Below the pieces are notes generated by a model. The model saw only the letters and a program-made list of their open reading frames with translations. It was not told the DNA's origin and ran no database searches. The translations under genes and the position numbers were made by a program. Positions 8,376 to 15,540 of a DNA stretch of 16,115 nucleotides are shown one piece after another (positions within the stretch are counted from its first letter, which is position 1; each line of letters begins with the position of its first letter). The DNA is from Cyclobacteriaceae bacterium (lineage in GTDB: Bacteria > Bacteroidota > Bacteroidia > Cytophagales > Cyclobacteriaceae), in NCBI GenBank assembly GCA_015492915.1, contig WGED01000454.1, positions 1 through 16,115 on the forward strand, written 5' to 3'.

Positions 8376-9449
8376 ATGAAGCGTGCATTAGGAATTACAT
8401 TTGTGCTGATTTTGATAGCCAGTTTTATCGGCGCAGGATACATTTTGATCAAAAAGTCAATGAAACCCGAGGAGGTGTATGAAAGCACTGAGCCGTTCTA
8501 TACAGACATTGTGTATAAAACTGTGGCAACAGGCACCATCACCCCCCGCAAGGAGATAGATATTAAAAGCCAGGTTTCCGGTGTAGTGGAAAAACTCTAT
8601 ATACAGGCCGGAGACATCGTAAAGCAAAACGACCTGCTAGCCAAGATCAAGATCATCCCTGACGTCGTAATGCTCAACAATGCCGAAATGCGCCTCAAAA
8701 CCGCCGTGATCAATTTCAAAAATGCCAAGCTGGAACTGGAACGGCAGAAAAAGCTGTATCAGGAAAAAGTGATCTCCGAACAGGACTTTAACCAATACCT
8801 GCTCAATTATCAACTCGCCAACCAGGAGGTGGAAGCTGCGCAAAACAACCTCGAACTGGTGCGGGAAGGGGCCTCTAAAAAGGCCGGCGCCGTCTCCAAT
8901 CTCGTGCGCGCTACCGCCACCGGCATGGTGCTGGACGTGCCAGTAAAAGAAGGCACATTTGTCATAGAGACGAATACGTTTAATGAAGGAACGACCATCG
9001 CCACAATCGCCGATATGTCGGACATTATCTTTGAAGGAAAAGTAGATGAGTCGGAAGTCGGCAAGATAAAGGAGGGCATGGAACTCGACCTGAAGATCGG
9101 CGCTTTGCAGGACGAACAAATCAAAGCCATCCTTGAATATATTTCACCCAAAGGCAAAGAGGAAGAAGGCGCCATACAGTTTGAGATACGCGCCGCCGTG
9201 AAGCTGAAGAAAGACTTATTCCTCAGGGCCGGCTATAGCGCCAATGCCGATATCGTGCTTGATAAGCGGGACTCCGTGCTTGCCATCAAGGAAAGCGATG
9301 TGCTGTTTGAAGATGATAAAAGTTTTGTGGAGGTCGAAACGGGCGGGCAGCAATTCGACAAGCAGGAAGTGAAGCTCGGTCTTTCGGACGGCATCAATGT
9401 GGAAGTGCTTGAAGGACTCACCAAAGGCGACAAGATCAAAAAGCAATAA
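8376..9449 (+). CDS. HlyD-type periplasmic adaptor (membrane fusion) protein
   Basis: A 357-residue adaptor of the RND/MacA type that would bridge the permeases to the outer membrane. An N-terminal membrane anchor (about 5-25) is followed by the first half-lipoyl segment (about 64-92, SQVSGVVEKLYIQAGDIVKQNDLLAKI), an alpha-helical hairpin (about 98-165), the second lipoyl half (about 178-198, ATATGMVLDVPVKEG), a beta-barrel domain and a short membrane-proximal end (EVLEGLTKGDKIKKQ). The anchor is a plain TM helix, with no lipobox. It lies 16 bases after the second permease and ends the operon; no outer-membrane TolC homologue follows. MacA is the functional analogue, but I do not assign the name. 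Confidence 0.93.
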   Translation: MKRALGITFVLILIASFIGAGYILIKKSMKPEEVYESTEPFYTDIVYKTVATGTITPRKEIDIKSQVSGVVEKLYIQAGDIVKQNDLLAKIKIIPDVVMLNNAEMRLKTAVINFKNAKLELERQKKLYQEKVISEQDFNQYLLNYQLANQEVEAAQNNLELVREGASKKAGAVSNLVRATATGMVLDVPVKEGTFVIETNTFNEGTTIATIADMSDIIFEGKVDESEVGKIKEGMELDLKIGALQDEQIKAILEYISPKGKEEEGAIQFEIRAAVKLKKDLFLRAGYSANADIVLDKRDSVLAIKESDVLFEDDKSFVEVETGGQQFDKQEVKLGLSDGINVEVLEGLTKGDKIKKQ

Positions 9450-9477
9450 AAAAAGCCCTGACAGTGAGATCAGGGCT
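9448..9477 (-). terminator. Intrinsic terminator of the small secreted-protein gene
   Basis: Perfect 8-bp inverted repeat AGCCCTGA (9454-9461) and TCAGGGCT (9470-9477) with an 8-base loop. On the minus strand the stem is followed directly by a run of seven T (the A run 9448-9454), so it is a Rho-independent terminator for the minus-strand gene ending at 9508. It overlaps the stop codon of the convergent adaptor gene. On the plus strand no T run follows, so termination of the ABC operon is less certain. Confidence 0.82.
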
Positions 9478-9507
9478 ATGGAAAAAGTATCATTTTCGGG
9501 CAAACGC

Positions 9508-9954
9508 TTACTTCAGCGCTGCTACGTAAGATTCAAATTTGGCTTTCATGTCGGGATTTGAAGCAATGGCCGCTTTGGTGGCTTTATATTTGGCAGCGCC
9601 CATACCACGCGAAGCGAGCAGCTTCACAACATCGGTTGCAGCTTTTTTCTTCTTTTCAATTTGCTTGTTCACAACTTCCAGAAACTTCTTTTCCCACTCC
9701 TCGGCTTTTACGGCATCGAGATTATTTTGATTTTCCTGAAGTTCCTTGAAGCGTTGTCCTGTCATGCCTTCCTGCTTTTCAATCAGGTCGTTTACCATTG
9801 GACTGATGCCGTCGGTAATCATACTCTTCGCCAATTCAATAATAGCGTAATGCTTCAGGTCTTCATCGGTCACATCCTGTGCCTTTACGGTAGCCTGGCC
9901 AACAGAAATCAATAATCCCAGCGCCAATACTCCATTAATTAATGTTCTCATCAT
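9508..9954 (-). CDS. Small secreted helical protein, DUF4168-like
   Basis: 148 residues. A signal peptide covers about 1-25 (hydrophobic NGVLALGLLISVG, then VKA before Q26). The mature part is all helical and highly charged: DVTDEDLKHYAIIELAKSMI, a central EEWEKKFLEVVNKQIEKKKKAA segment, and the end LLASRGMGAAKYKATKAAIASNPDMKAKFESYVAAL. An opening of the 'D..L..yA' kind and a closing of the 'G....Y......i..dP....k...y' kind resemble DUF4168 proteins, small exported proteins of unknown function; this family call is from memory and tentative. It has its own terminator and a candidate promoter, so it is likely a single-gene transcript. The start may be either of the two consecutive ATG codons (9954 or 9951). 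Confidence 0.85.
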   Translation of the reverse strand: MMRTLINGVLALGLLISVGQATVKAQDVTDEDLKHYAIIELAKSMITDGISPMVNDLIEKQEGMTGQRFKELQENQNNLDAVKAEEWEKKFLEVVNKQIEKKKKAATDVVKLLASRGMGAAKYKATKAAIASNPDMKAKFESYVAALK

Positions 9955-9997
9955 CGTTCTCGGTCTTTTATTTGTGAATAACTTATTTTTCGATCGG

Positions 9998-10005
9998 CAA
10001 ATATA
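9998..10005 (-). promoter_or_regulatory. Candidate -7 promoter element of the small secreted-protein gene
   Basis: The minus strand reads TATATTTG, an exact TAnnTTTG match, about 43 bases before the ATG at 9954. No TTG lies at the usual -33 distance, which could mean the promoter depends on an activator. Confidence 0.4.
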
Positions 10006-10040
10006 ATAAAATTCAATAACTATGGAATTTTAGCCATCAT

Positions 10041-10068
10041 TTTCAATGAAAATATGTGATCATTGAAA
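10041..10068. promoter_or_regulatory. 9-bp inverted repeat, possible regulator site
   Basis: TTTCAATGA (10041-10049) and TCATTGAAA (10060-10068) are perfect inverted copies 10 bases apart, with half-sites 19 bp centre to centre. The dyad lies about 36 bp upstream of the candidate -7 element at 9998-10005, the normal place for an activator. There is no T run to make it a terminator. Confidence 0.4.
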
Positions 10069-10109
10069 TTTTTGCAATTATCTAACGGCTACAATACCTA
10101 AAGGGCCTG

Positions 10110-10127
10110 CCGGGTCCCGGTACCCGG
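10110..10127. other. GC-rich hairpin between the SDR gene and the small secreted-protein gene
   Basis: CCGGGT (10110-10115) and ACCCGG (10122-10127) flank a 6-base loop CCCGGT; several alternative pairings (for example CCGGG with CCCGG) are possible. It stands out in an AT-rich spacer 41 bp downstream of the SDR stop. On the minus strand no U tract follows, so it is not a textbook terminator, though it could end or stabilise the SDR transcript. Confidence 0.4.
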
Positions 10128-10167
10128 AAAAATCATCCTTTTCTCATGACATGAATTTTTGGCTATT

Positions 10168-10887
10168 TTATTTCTTCGGTGGTCTTGAAGGGCGCACTTC
10201 AACTTTGGAGGGCAAAGTGCGCGGATCGAGTTTCAGCAGGCTTATGACAAGCTCGCCGAGGTCTTCGATCTGTATTTTCCAGCCATCGTTCTCATTCGGG
10301 ACATGATGATTGAAATAAGTCGCCACCGAACCGGGCATAATGGTGCTCACATTAATACCCTCATGCCGCAGGTCGAGCATTATGGCCTGCGTAAAACCCA
10401 CCAAACCGAATTTGCTTGCATTATATGCAGATCCTCCTGCAAAAAAGTTGGTGCCCGCCAGGCTGGCAATGGTGATAATGTATCCCTTTGATTTTTTCAA
10501 CTCCGGCATACAGGCTTTCACGCTGTTGAAAACGCCGGTCAGATTCACGTCAATCGTCTCATGCCATTGCTCATGCGTCAGGTCTTCGATCGAAGCAAAA
10601 TGTCCCACGCCTGCATTGGCGATGAGCACGTCAAGCTTGCCCCACTTGCTCACTGCCAGGGTAGCAGCCCGGTCGAGCGATGCCATATCCCGCACATCCG
10701 AGACGAGACCTGCAGCCTCCCCGCCTTCAATTTTATTTAAGGATTCTACCGCAGCATCCACACCATCCTGCGTGCGGCCTGTGATGACCACATTCATATT
10801 TTCTCTGAGCATCGCCTCTGCAATGCCGTAGCCGATCCCTTTGGTGCCTCCGGTAATCAGAGTCGTCATTTTTTCTAATTTTCTCAT
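10168..10887 (-). CDS. Short-chain dehydrogenase/reductase (SDR), NADP-type classical
   Basis: A 239-residue cytosolic oxidoreductase of the classical SDR family. The Rossmann glycine motif is TGGTKGIG (12-19); R38 in TGRT favours NADP(H); D64-V65 contacts adenine; NAG is at 91-93; the catalytic tetrad is N115, S142, Y155 and K159 (YNASK), and PG is at 185-186. It resembles 3-oxoacyl-ACP reductase (FabG)-like enzymes, but substrate cannot be read from sequence and a housekeeping FabG role is not shown. The ATG at 10887 adds MRKLEK before the usual start; an ATG at 10869 (M7) is the alternative. It is divergent from the IF-2 N-domain gene across 200 bp and has no obvious pathway partner nearby. 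Confidence 0.94.
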   Translation of the reverse strand: MRKLEKMTTLITGGTKGIGYGIAEAMLRENMNVVITGRTQDGVDAAVESLNKIEGGEAAGLVSDVRDMASLDRAATLAVSKWGKLDVLIANAGVGHFASIEDLTHEQWHETIDVNLTGVFNSVKACMPELKKSKGYIITIASLAGTNFFAGGSAYNASKFGLVGFTQAIMLDLRHEGINVSTIMPGSVATYFNHHVPNENDGWKIQIEDLGELVISLLKLDPRTLPSKVEVRPSRPPKK

Positions 10888-10985
10888 GGTTTTGGTTTTA
10901 TTTGGTTCACTAATGTTAGTTATGTAAATATATCAATTAAATCATAACACATCGTATCCCGCCAAATCATATGCTTCTCCAATTA

Positions 10986-11017
10986 TTGTAATAAAATTCT
11001 GTGATAGCATATATTTG
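10986..11017 (+). promoter_or_regulatory. Promoter of the IF-2 N-domain gene
   Basis: TTG at 10986-10988, a 21-base spacer and TATATTTG at 11010-11017 match the Bacteroidota promoter pattern TTG - 17 to 23 - TAnnTTTG. This is the best promoter match in the window. Transcription would start near 11022, leaving a leader of about 65 bases. Confidence 0.6.
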
Positions 11018-11031
11018 CCATCGGGACGCCA

Positions 11032-11055
11032 GGGCTTTGAGCCCATCGGTTTTTT
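11032..11055 (+). promoter_or_regulatory. Leader hairpin with T run, possible attenuator
   Basis: Within the predicted leader, GGGCT (11032-11036) and AGCCC (11040-11044) can pair around TTG, and a run of six T follows at 11050-11055 after five bases. The stem is short and the T run is not directly adjacent, so attenuation is only a possibility. Confidence 0.25.
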
Positions 11056-11087
11056 CCCATATGAAAAATTGATGAAAATCCACAGAT

Positions 11088-11924
11088 ATGCGACTGACGA
11101 CACTGGCGAGAAAAGTCGGAATGAGCCCCGGAAAGCTCAGAAAAGTACTCGATAAAGAAGGCTTGGACTATCCCGACGATCCCAATGTGAAACTGGACGA
11201 AACAACAATCCGGACAATTCTCGATATTTACGGCAAAAAGGAGATTGCTGAATCTCAAGCGGCTGCTGGAGAAGAACCGGCTTCTGATACGGCGTCCCAT
11301 ACTATTGAAGAAGAAAAAACTGATGAGGATGAGCTACTGTCTTCAGAACCGTCAAAAACAGATGAGCCGGAAAAATCTAAACCGGACAAAAAAGAAGGCA
11401 CTGTCGATGACATAGAATCGGAAGATTTTGAAAATATAGAGCTGATTAAGGCAAAAAAAATAAAACTGGATGGCGTCAAGGTCGTTGGCAAAGTAGAACT
11501 GCCGGAGCCTCCCGAAAAGAAACAAAAAGACGAAAGCGCCGAGAAGGAAGAAAAGCCAGGGGAAACTGTTTCTGAAGAAAAACCAAAACCGCATCACACC
11601 CGCAAACAGCGGGAAAGGAAAAAGCCGCGTGGACGCAGACAGAAAAGACACCGTGAGCTTACATATGAAGAAAAGCTGAAAAGAGAAGAGCGCAGAAAAG
11701 AATGGGAACGTAAAAAGAAACTACAGGAAGAAAAAGAGCGAAAAAGGCGACATTACCTCGAACAGGTACAACAACAGGCAAAGGCCAAAGCGGAGAGCAA
11801 AACTAAAAAGAAGAAAAAGCAACGACCTGTCACTGAAGCCAAAAAGAATAAAGTCGTCCAAAAACATCCGAATCCCATCATCCGCTTCTGGGAATGGCTC
11901 AACGGTAAATACGATGATTATTAA
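11088..11924 (+). CDS. IF-2 N-terminal-domain-like protein without a GTPase domain
   Basis: 278 residues. Residues 1-49 (MRLTTLARKVGMSPGKLRKVL..KGL-type helix-turn-helix, then KLDETTIRTILDIYG) resemble the IF2_N domain found at the start of Bacteroidota InfB. A long acidic Glu/Asp/Lys/Pro/Ser linker (50-118) follows, then a segment ELIKAKKIKLDGVKVVGKVELPEPP (118-142) that resembles the 'KL.GPK.LGKIDL' stretch of the same InfB region. Residues 170-258 are extremely basic and probably helical or coiled coil, and the protein ends with an aromatic patch NPIIRFWEWLNGKYDDY. There is no GTPase P-loop or downstream IF-2 domain, and the ORF ends at a clean stop. The highly charged composition suggests RNA, ribosome or nucleoid binding, which is inference. 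No SDR or phosphatase link is evident. It has its own promoter. Confidence 0.8.
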   Translation: MRLTTLARKVGMSPGKLRKVLDKEGLDYPDDPNVKLDETTIRTILDIYGKKEIAESQAAAGEEPASDTASHTIEEEKTDEDELLSSEPSKTDEPEKSKPDKKEGTVDDIESEDFENIELIKAKKIKLDGVKVVGKVELPEPPEKKQKDESAEKEEKPGETVSEEKPKPHHTRKQRERKKPRGRRQKRHRELTYEEKLKREERRKEWERKKKLQEEKERKRRHYLEQVQQQAKAKAESKTKKKKKQRPVTEAKKNKVVQKHPNPIIRFWEWLNGKYDDY

Positions 11925-11985
11925 CCGCCAATTTACACCCTCTTAATCCTGAAACAGATATTTTTTCCTCCCCTTAATCCGGACC

Positions 11986-12015
11986 ATGATTTTCGGGATG
12001 GAATCATTATTTTTT
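11986..12015 (+). terminator. Weak hairpin and T run after the IF-2 N-domain gene
   Basis: ATGATT (11986-11991) pairs with AATCAT (12002-12007) around a 10-base loop, and six T follow at 12010-12015. The stem is short and AT-rich, so it would be a weak intrinsic terminator. Confidence 0.35.
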
Positions 12016-12049
12016 CATGCAGCCGAATAATTGGACAGAACTAAAGAAC

Positions 12050-12088
12050 TTTTGAGGATTTTTCCATAATTTGAATCTATCCTCAAAA
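12050..12088. promoter_or_regulatory. Perfect 10-bp inverted repeat just upstream of the phosphatase lipoprotein gene
   Basis: TTTTGAGGAT (12050-12059) and ATCCTCAAAA (12079-12088) are exact inverted copies separated by 19 bases, ending 12 bases before the ATG at 12101. It could be an operator (half-sites 29 bp apart) or an mRNA stem covering the ribosome landing region. No function can be assigned from sequence alone. Confidence 0.5.
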
Positions 12089-12100
12089 CTCCTCGCGCTC

Positions 12101-14533
12101 ATGAATACGATTTTTCAGAACACAGCTACCCCCATATTTTTTTACCTGTTAATCGGTCTTTCACTTTTCAGTTGCCGACAGGCAGATAAAACCGGTTCGA
12201 ACAAGGATCTCCTCGAAGCCCTGCACGCTTCCAGGGTATTGCTGCCCAATGGCTGGCACCTGACTCCGCCGGAACAATCCCTGCCACTTGATGAATTACC
12301 CCTGAACCTGCAAGTATCGCCTTCCGGGCGCCTGGTTGCCGTAACAAACAATGGTTATGGCAGGCAGTCCATCATGTTATTTGATGTTGCAAATGAAAAG
12401 ATGCTCGACAGGGTTGAAATACCCAGGGCGTGGTACGGGCTTAGATTCAGCAGTGATGAGAAATCACTGTTCGTTTCGGGAGGTAACGATAATATTATCC
12501 GCATTTACGGCATTGTTGATAACAAGCTCACGCTTAAAGATTCACTCGTACTCGGGGATCCCTGGCCGAATAAGATCAGCCCGGCAGGAATTGAAATCGA
12601 TGATGCAAACAGAAACCTGTACGCTGTTACCAAAGAGAATAACGCCCTGGTTGTCATTGATATTGAGACAAAAAAAATCATTGAATTTCCATTGCAGGCG
12701 GAAGCATTTGCCTGTATTCTTGCCGGTGACAAACTTTATATCTCTGTCTGGGGTGCAGGCCAGGTGGCAGTTTTTGATATAGAAAAGGAGGAAATTACCC
12801 ATTACATCAAAGTGGAGGATCATCCGAACGACATGGCACTATCAAAAGACAATAAATATCTCTTTGTAGCCAATGCCAACTCCAATTCGGTTTCGGTAAT
12901 CGATCTTGAAACGGAAAAAGTAATAGAAACAATCGGTACGGCCATGTTTCCCGATGCCCCGGCAGGCAGCACACCAAACGGTCTCGGCATTTCAGAAGAC
13001 GGCCGGCGATTGTATATAGCAAATGCCGATAACAATTGTCTTGCGGTGTTTGATATCTCACACCCGGGTGAAAGCAAGGCCATGGGGTTTATCCCGACAG
13101 GCTGGTATCCCACTTCGGTCAAGATGGTAAACGGAAAGATATGGGTTGCAAACGGAAAAGGTCAGCGGTCGATGCCGAATGCCAATGGGCCCAATCCATA
13201 TTATGGCTTAAATGATTCCACCGTTTACACAGGCAGGATGTTCAAAGGCACACTTTCGATAATTCCTGAACCCGACGTGATTGAACTGGAAGCCTATACA
13301 CAGATTGTGTATGAAAACACACCATATAATAAAGACCTGGAACTGGACACGGAAGGCAAAGAAGGCAATCCCATCCCTAAGCATGTTGGTGACCCTTCCC
13401 CCATCAAATATGTCTTTTATGTATTGAAAGAAAACCGCACCTATGACCAGGTGTTTGGTGATATTGAAAAAGGTGACGGCGATTCCACACTTTGCCTGTT
13501 TGGCAGGGAGATCACTCCCAATCATCACAAACTGGCCGAGACTTTCACCCTTTTTGATAATTTTTATGTAAATGCCGAGGTGAGCGCAGATGGCCATAAC
13601 TGGTCGATGGGCGCCTATGCCAGCGATTATACGGAGAAAACCTGGCCGACCTTGTACAGCAAAAGGGGCGGCACTTACGACTACGAAGGCAGCAGGGAGA
13701 TATCCTATCCCGAAGCCGGCTACATCTGGGATTTCTGCAAACGGAAAGGCATCACCTATCGCAGCTATGGTGAATTTATTGGTGATGATGGCGCCCGGGT
13801 GGAAGCCCTGGAAGGCCACTTCGATCCTGATTTTACCGGTTTCCGCATGGATGTCATGGATACCATTCGCTTTCACCAGTGGAAGGATGATTTTGATTCG
13901 TTGCTGGCCATCGATGAGGTGCCGCAATTCAGCGTCATCCGCCTGCCCAACGACCACACTGCCGGCGCCAGACTCGGTAGTTATACTCCGAAATCCATGC
14001 TCGCCGACAACGACCTGGCCCTCGGTATGCTGGTGGAGCATATCTCAAAGAGCAGAATTTGGGGTGAATCGGTAATTCTTGTGCTCGAGGATGACGCTCA
14101 AAACGGCCCTGATCATGTGGATGCCCACAGGTCTGTTCTGTTAGGTATCAGTCCTTATGTAAAACGAAATTATGTGGATCATACCATGTACACCACGGCT
14201 TCGGTATTGCGCACCATAGAGCTTATCCTCGGCCTGCATCCGATGAGCCAGTACGATGCCGCCGCTACACCACTATTCAGAAGCTTTACAATAAAACAAG
14301 ACCTGACGCCATATAAACATTTGCCTAACAGTTACCCTTTAGACGAGGTGAATACGGAAAATAATAAATTGGCTAAGTTATCTGCACAGTTTAATCTTGA
14401 GCGGGAAGACGCTGCTGACGACATTGCCTTCAACAGCGTGATCTGGAAAACAGTAAAGGGTATTGACAGCGAGATGCCCTCGCCGCGAAGAGGAGCATTT
14501 GTCAGAGTTATTGAAAACAATGAAGGCGAATAA
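12101..14533 (+). CDS. Lipoprotein with YncE-like beta-propeller fused to phosphoesterase domain
   Basis: 810 residues from the ATG at 12101. An in-frame TTG at 12071 is possible, but the ATG gives a clean lipoprotein signal (hydrophobic FFYLLIGLSLFS before C25), so the protein is probably membrane-anchored outside the cytoplasm. Residues about 45-350 are YVTN/YncE-type propeller blades (repeats such as KYLFVANANSNSVSVIDLETEKVIETI and RRLYIANADNNCLAVFDIS). From about 435 the chain is a phosphoesterase-family (PF04185-like, alkaline phosphatase superfamily) domain: KENRTYDQVFGD (E444, N445), H499 in DGHNWS, D618-H619 in PNDHT, and EDDAQNGPDHVDAHR (D664, D665, H672, H676). These are plausible metal and substrate ligands. 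The substrate (phosphomonoester, phospholipid or other) is not known. This fusion is widespread in Bacteroidota. Confidence 0.92.
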   Translation: MNTIFQNTATPIFFYLLIGLSLFSCRQADKTGSNKDLLEALHASRVLLPNGWHLTPPEQSLPLDELPLNLQVSPSGRLVAVTNNGYGRQSIMLFDVANEKMLDRVEIPRAWYGLRFSSDEKSLFVSGGNDNIIRIYGIVDNKLTLKDSLVLGDPWPNKISPAGIEIDDANRNLYAVTKENNALVVIDIETKKIIEFPLQAEAFACILAGDKLYISVWGAGQVAVFDIEKEEITHYIKVEDHPNDMALSKDNKYLFVANANSNSVSVIDLETEKVIETIGTAMFPDAPAGSTPNGLGISEDGRRLYIANADNNCLAVFDISHPGESKAMGFIPTGWYPTSVKMVNGKIWVANGKGQRSMPNANGPNPYYGLNDSTVYTGRMFKGTLSIIPEPDVIELEAYTQIVYENTPYNKDLELDTEGKEGNPIPKHVGDPSPIKYVFYVLKENRTYDQVFGDIEKGDGDSTLCLFGREITPNHHKLAETFTLFDNFYVNAEVSADGHNWSMGAYASDYTEKTWPTLYSKRGGTYDYEGSREISYPEAGYIWDFCKRKGITYRSYGEFIGDDGARVEALEGHFDPDFTGFRMDVMDTIRFHQWKDDFDSLLAIDEVPQFSVIRLPNDHTAGARLGSYTPKSMLADNDLALGMLVEHISKSRIWGESVILVLEDDAQNGPDHVDAHRSVLLGISPYVKRNYVDHTMYTTASVLRTIELILGLHPMSQYDAAATPLFRSFTIKQDLTPYKHLPNSYPLDEVNTENNKLAKLSAQFNLEREDAADDIAFNSVIWKTVKGIDSEMPSPRRGAFVRVIENNEGE

Positions 14534-14571
14534 TTTTGAGTTACCTCATCTCTCTACCATAGTCCCTGGAC

Positions 14572-15396
14572 TCAACAGTTCGTCTTCGCTTTAGTCCTCT
14601 TTTTGATGGCCTTAACAGCATAAACCAACGGTAACTTATCACCTAACCGACGGAGCCTGTATCGGCCGGGCGCATATTCCACCAAATCCGAGAAAATATT
14701 GTATGGTGAATAGTCATATTCATTCAGTGCAATAATCTCAAGGCCATTGCGGATCAGACTGTTTACCACTTCACTCATCCCGTGATTCCAGCTTATGGAT
14801 TTAAAAGTAAAACCTGCATCCCTGTCTGCATAAGTTCCGGTTTCGGTTTCGTAAATAGGACCGGAATTGAAATAGCTGTATGAGATTTCCTTGAATTTTT
14901 CATCAAACATCCAGACGACAGGATGGAACTCAACAAAGATGAATCTTCCGTTGGGCTTTAAAAAATGAGCAATCACTTTTGCCCATTTTTCCATATCCGG
15001 CAACCAACCGATGGTACCGTAACTCGTGAAGACGATATCAAATTGTCCGGAAAGATAATCGGGGAGTTCATAAAGGTCGCAACAAACAAAAGTCACGGCT
15101 ACTCCCGTTCTCCCTGCCAGTTCCCTCGCACTGTTGATGGCTTCGTCTGAAAGATCGACGCCAGTACATTTGACTCCAAGCCTGGCCAGGGAGATGGTGT
15201 CCTGCCCAAAGTGGCATTGCAAGTGCAGGATGCACTTGCCTTTTACATCGTCCAACAAATCAAGCTCAATATCATTCAACGATGACTTCCCTGCCACAAA
15301 ACTTTTCAGGTCATAGAAATCAGATTTAAGGTGAATTTCAACCCGCCTGTTCCAATCCTGCCGGTTGATATCGATGTAATTTCGTTCTTTTTTCAT
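14572..15396 (-). CDS. Class I SAM-dependent methyltransferase
   Basis: With the ATG at 15396 the protein has 274 residues. SAM-binding motif I is the variant ILHLQCHFGQDTISLARLG (HLQCHFGQD about 58-66), followed by GVDLS with the ribose-binding acidic residue D81, a motif II-like CCDLYELP (D107), DIVFTSYGTIGWLPD (about 120-134) and LKPNGRFIFVE (about 146-156). The C-terminal part contributes the substrate site and does not reveal the acceptor. The frame stays open 48 codons further up to an ATG at 15540, but that stretch (MSLLSPGVFV... SMFLEN) has no conserved look, and conserved sequence begins at RNYIDINRQDWNRR. ATG codons at 15411 and 15396 are both possible. It converges on the phosphatase gene, 38 bp apart. 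Confidence 0.9.
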   Translation of the reverse strand: MKKERNYIDINRQDWNRRVEIHLKSDFYDLKSFVAGKSSLNDIELDLLDDVKGKCILHLQCHFGQDTISLARLGVKCTGVDLSDEAINSARELAGRTGVAVTFVCCDLYELPDYLSGQFDIVFTSYGTIGWLPDMEKWAKVIAHFLKPNGRFIFVEFHPVVWMFDEKFKEISYSYFNSGPIYETETGTYADRDAGFTFKSISWNHGMSEVVNSLIRNGLEIIALNEYDYSPYNIFSDLVEYAPGRYRLRRLGDKLPLVYAVKAIKKRTKAKTNC

Positions 15397-15540
15397 ATTC
15401 TCTAAAAACATTGAATTAAGGCAAAGCTCCGAAATATCACTTGATTCAGGACAGTCATCAAATGAAGGTGAGTTCATACGGATGAGGCCATGATCAATTG
15501 ATAATAAATTTACGAATACTCCAGGTGACAGTAAAGACAT

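Noticed and set aside
9454..9477. Terminator acting for the ABC operon on the plus strand
   Set aside because: The stem is symmetric, but the T run exists only on the minus strand, so plus-strand termination is not supported.
12071..12100. TTG start 10 codons upstream for the phosphatase lipoprotein
   Set aside because: The ATG at 12101 gives a well-formed lipoprotein signal peptide and the TTG falls inside the spacer of an inverted repeat.
13208..14041. 277-codon open frame on the minus strand
   Set aside because: Antisense to the phosphoesterase domain, which has intact motifs; no independent evidence of coding.
14536..14575. TTGAGT/ACTCAA inverted repeat between the convergent phosphatase and methyltransferase genes
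   Set aside because: Only 6 bp with a 28-base loop and no T run; could easily be chance.
15397..15540. N-terminal 48-residue extension of the methyltransferase
   Set aside because: No conserved pattern; the family similarity begins after the ATG at 15396, and the stretch is more likely promoter region.
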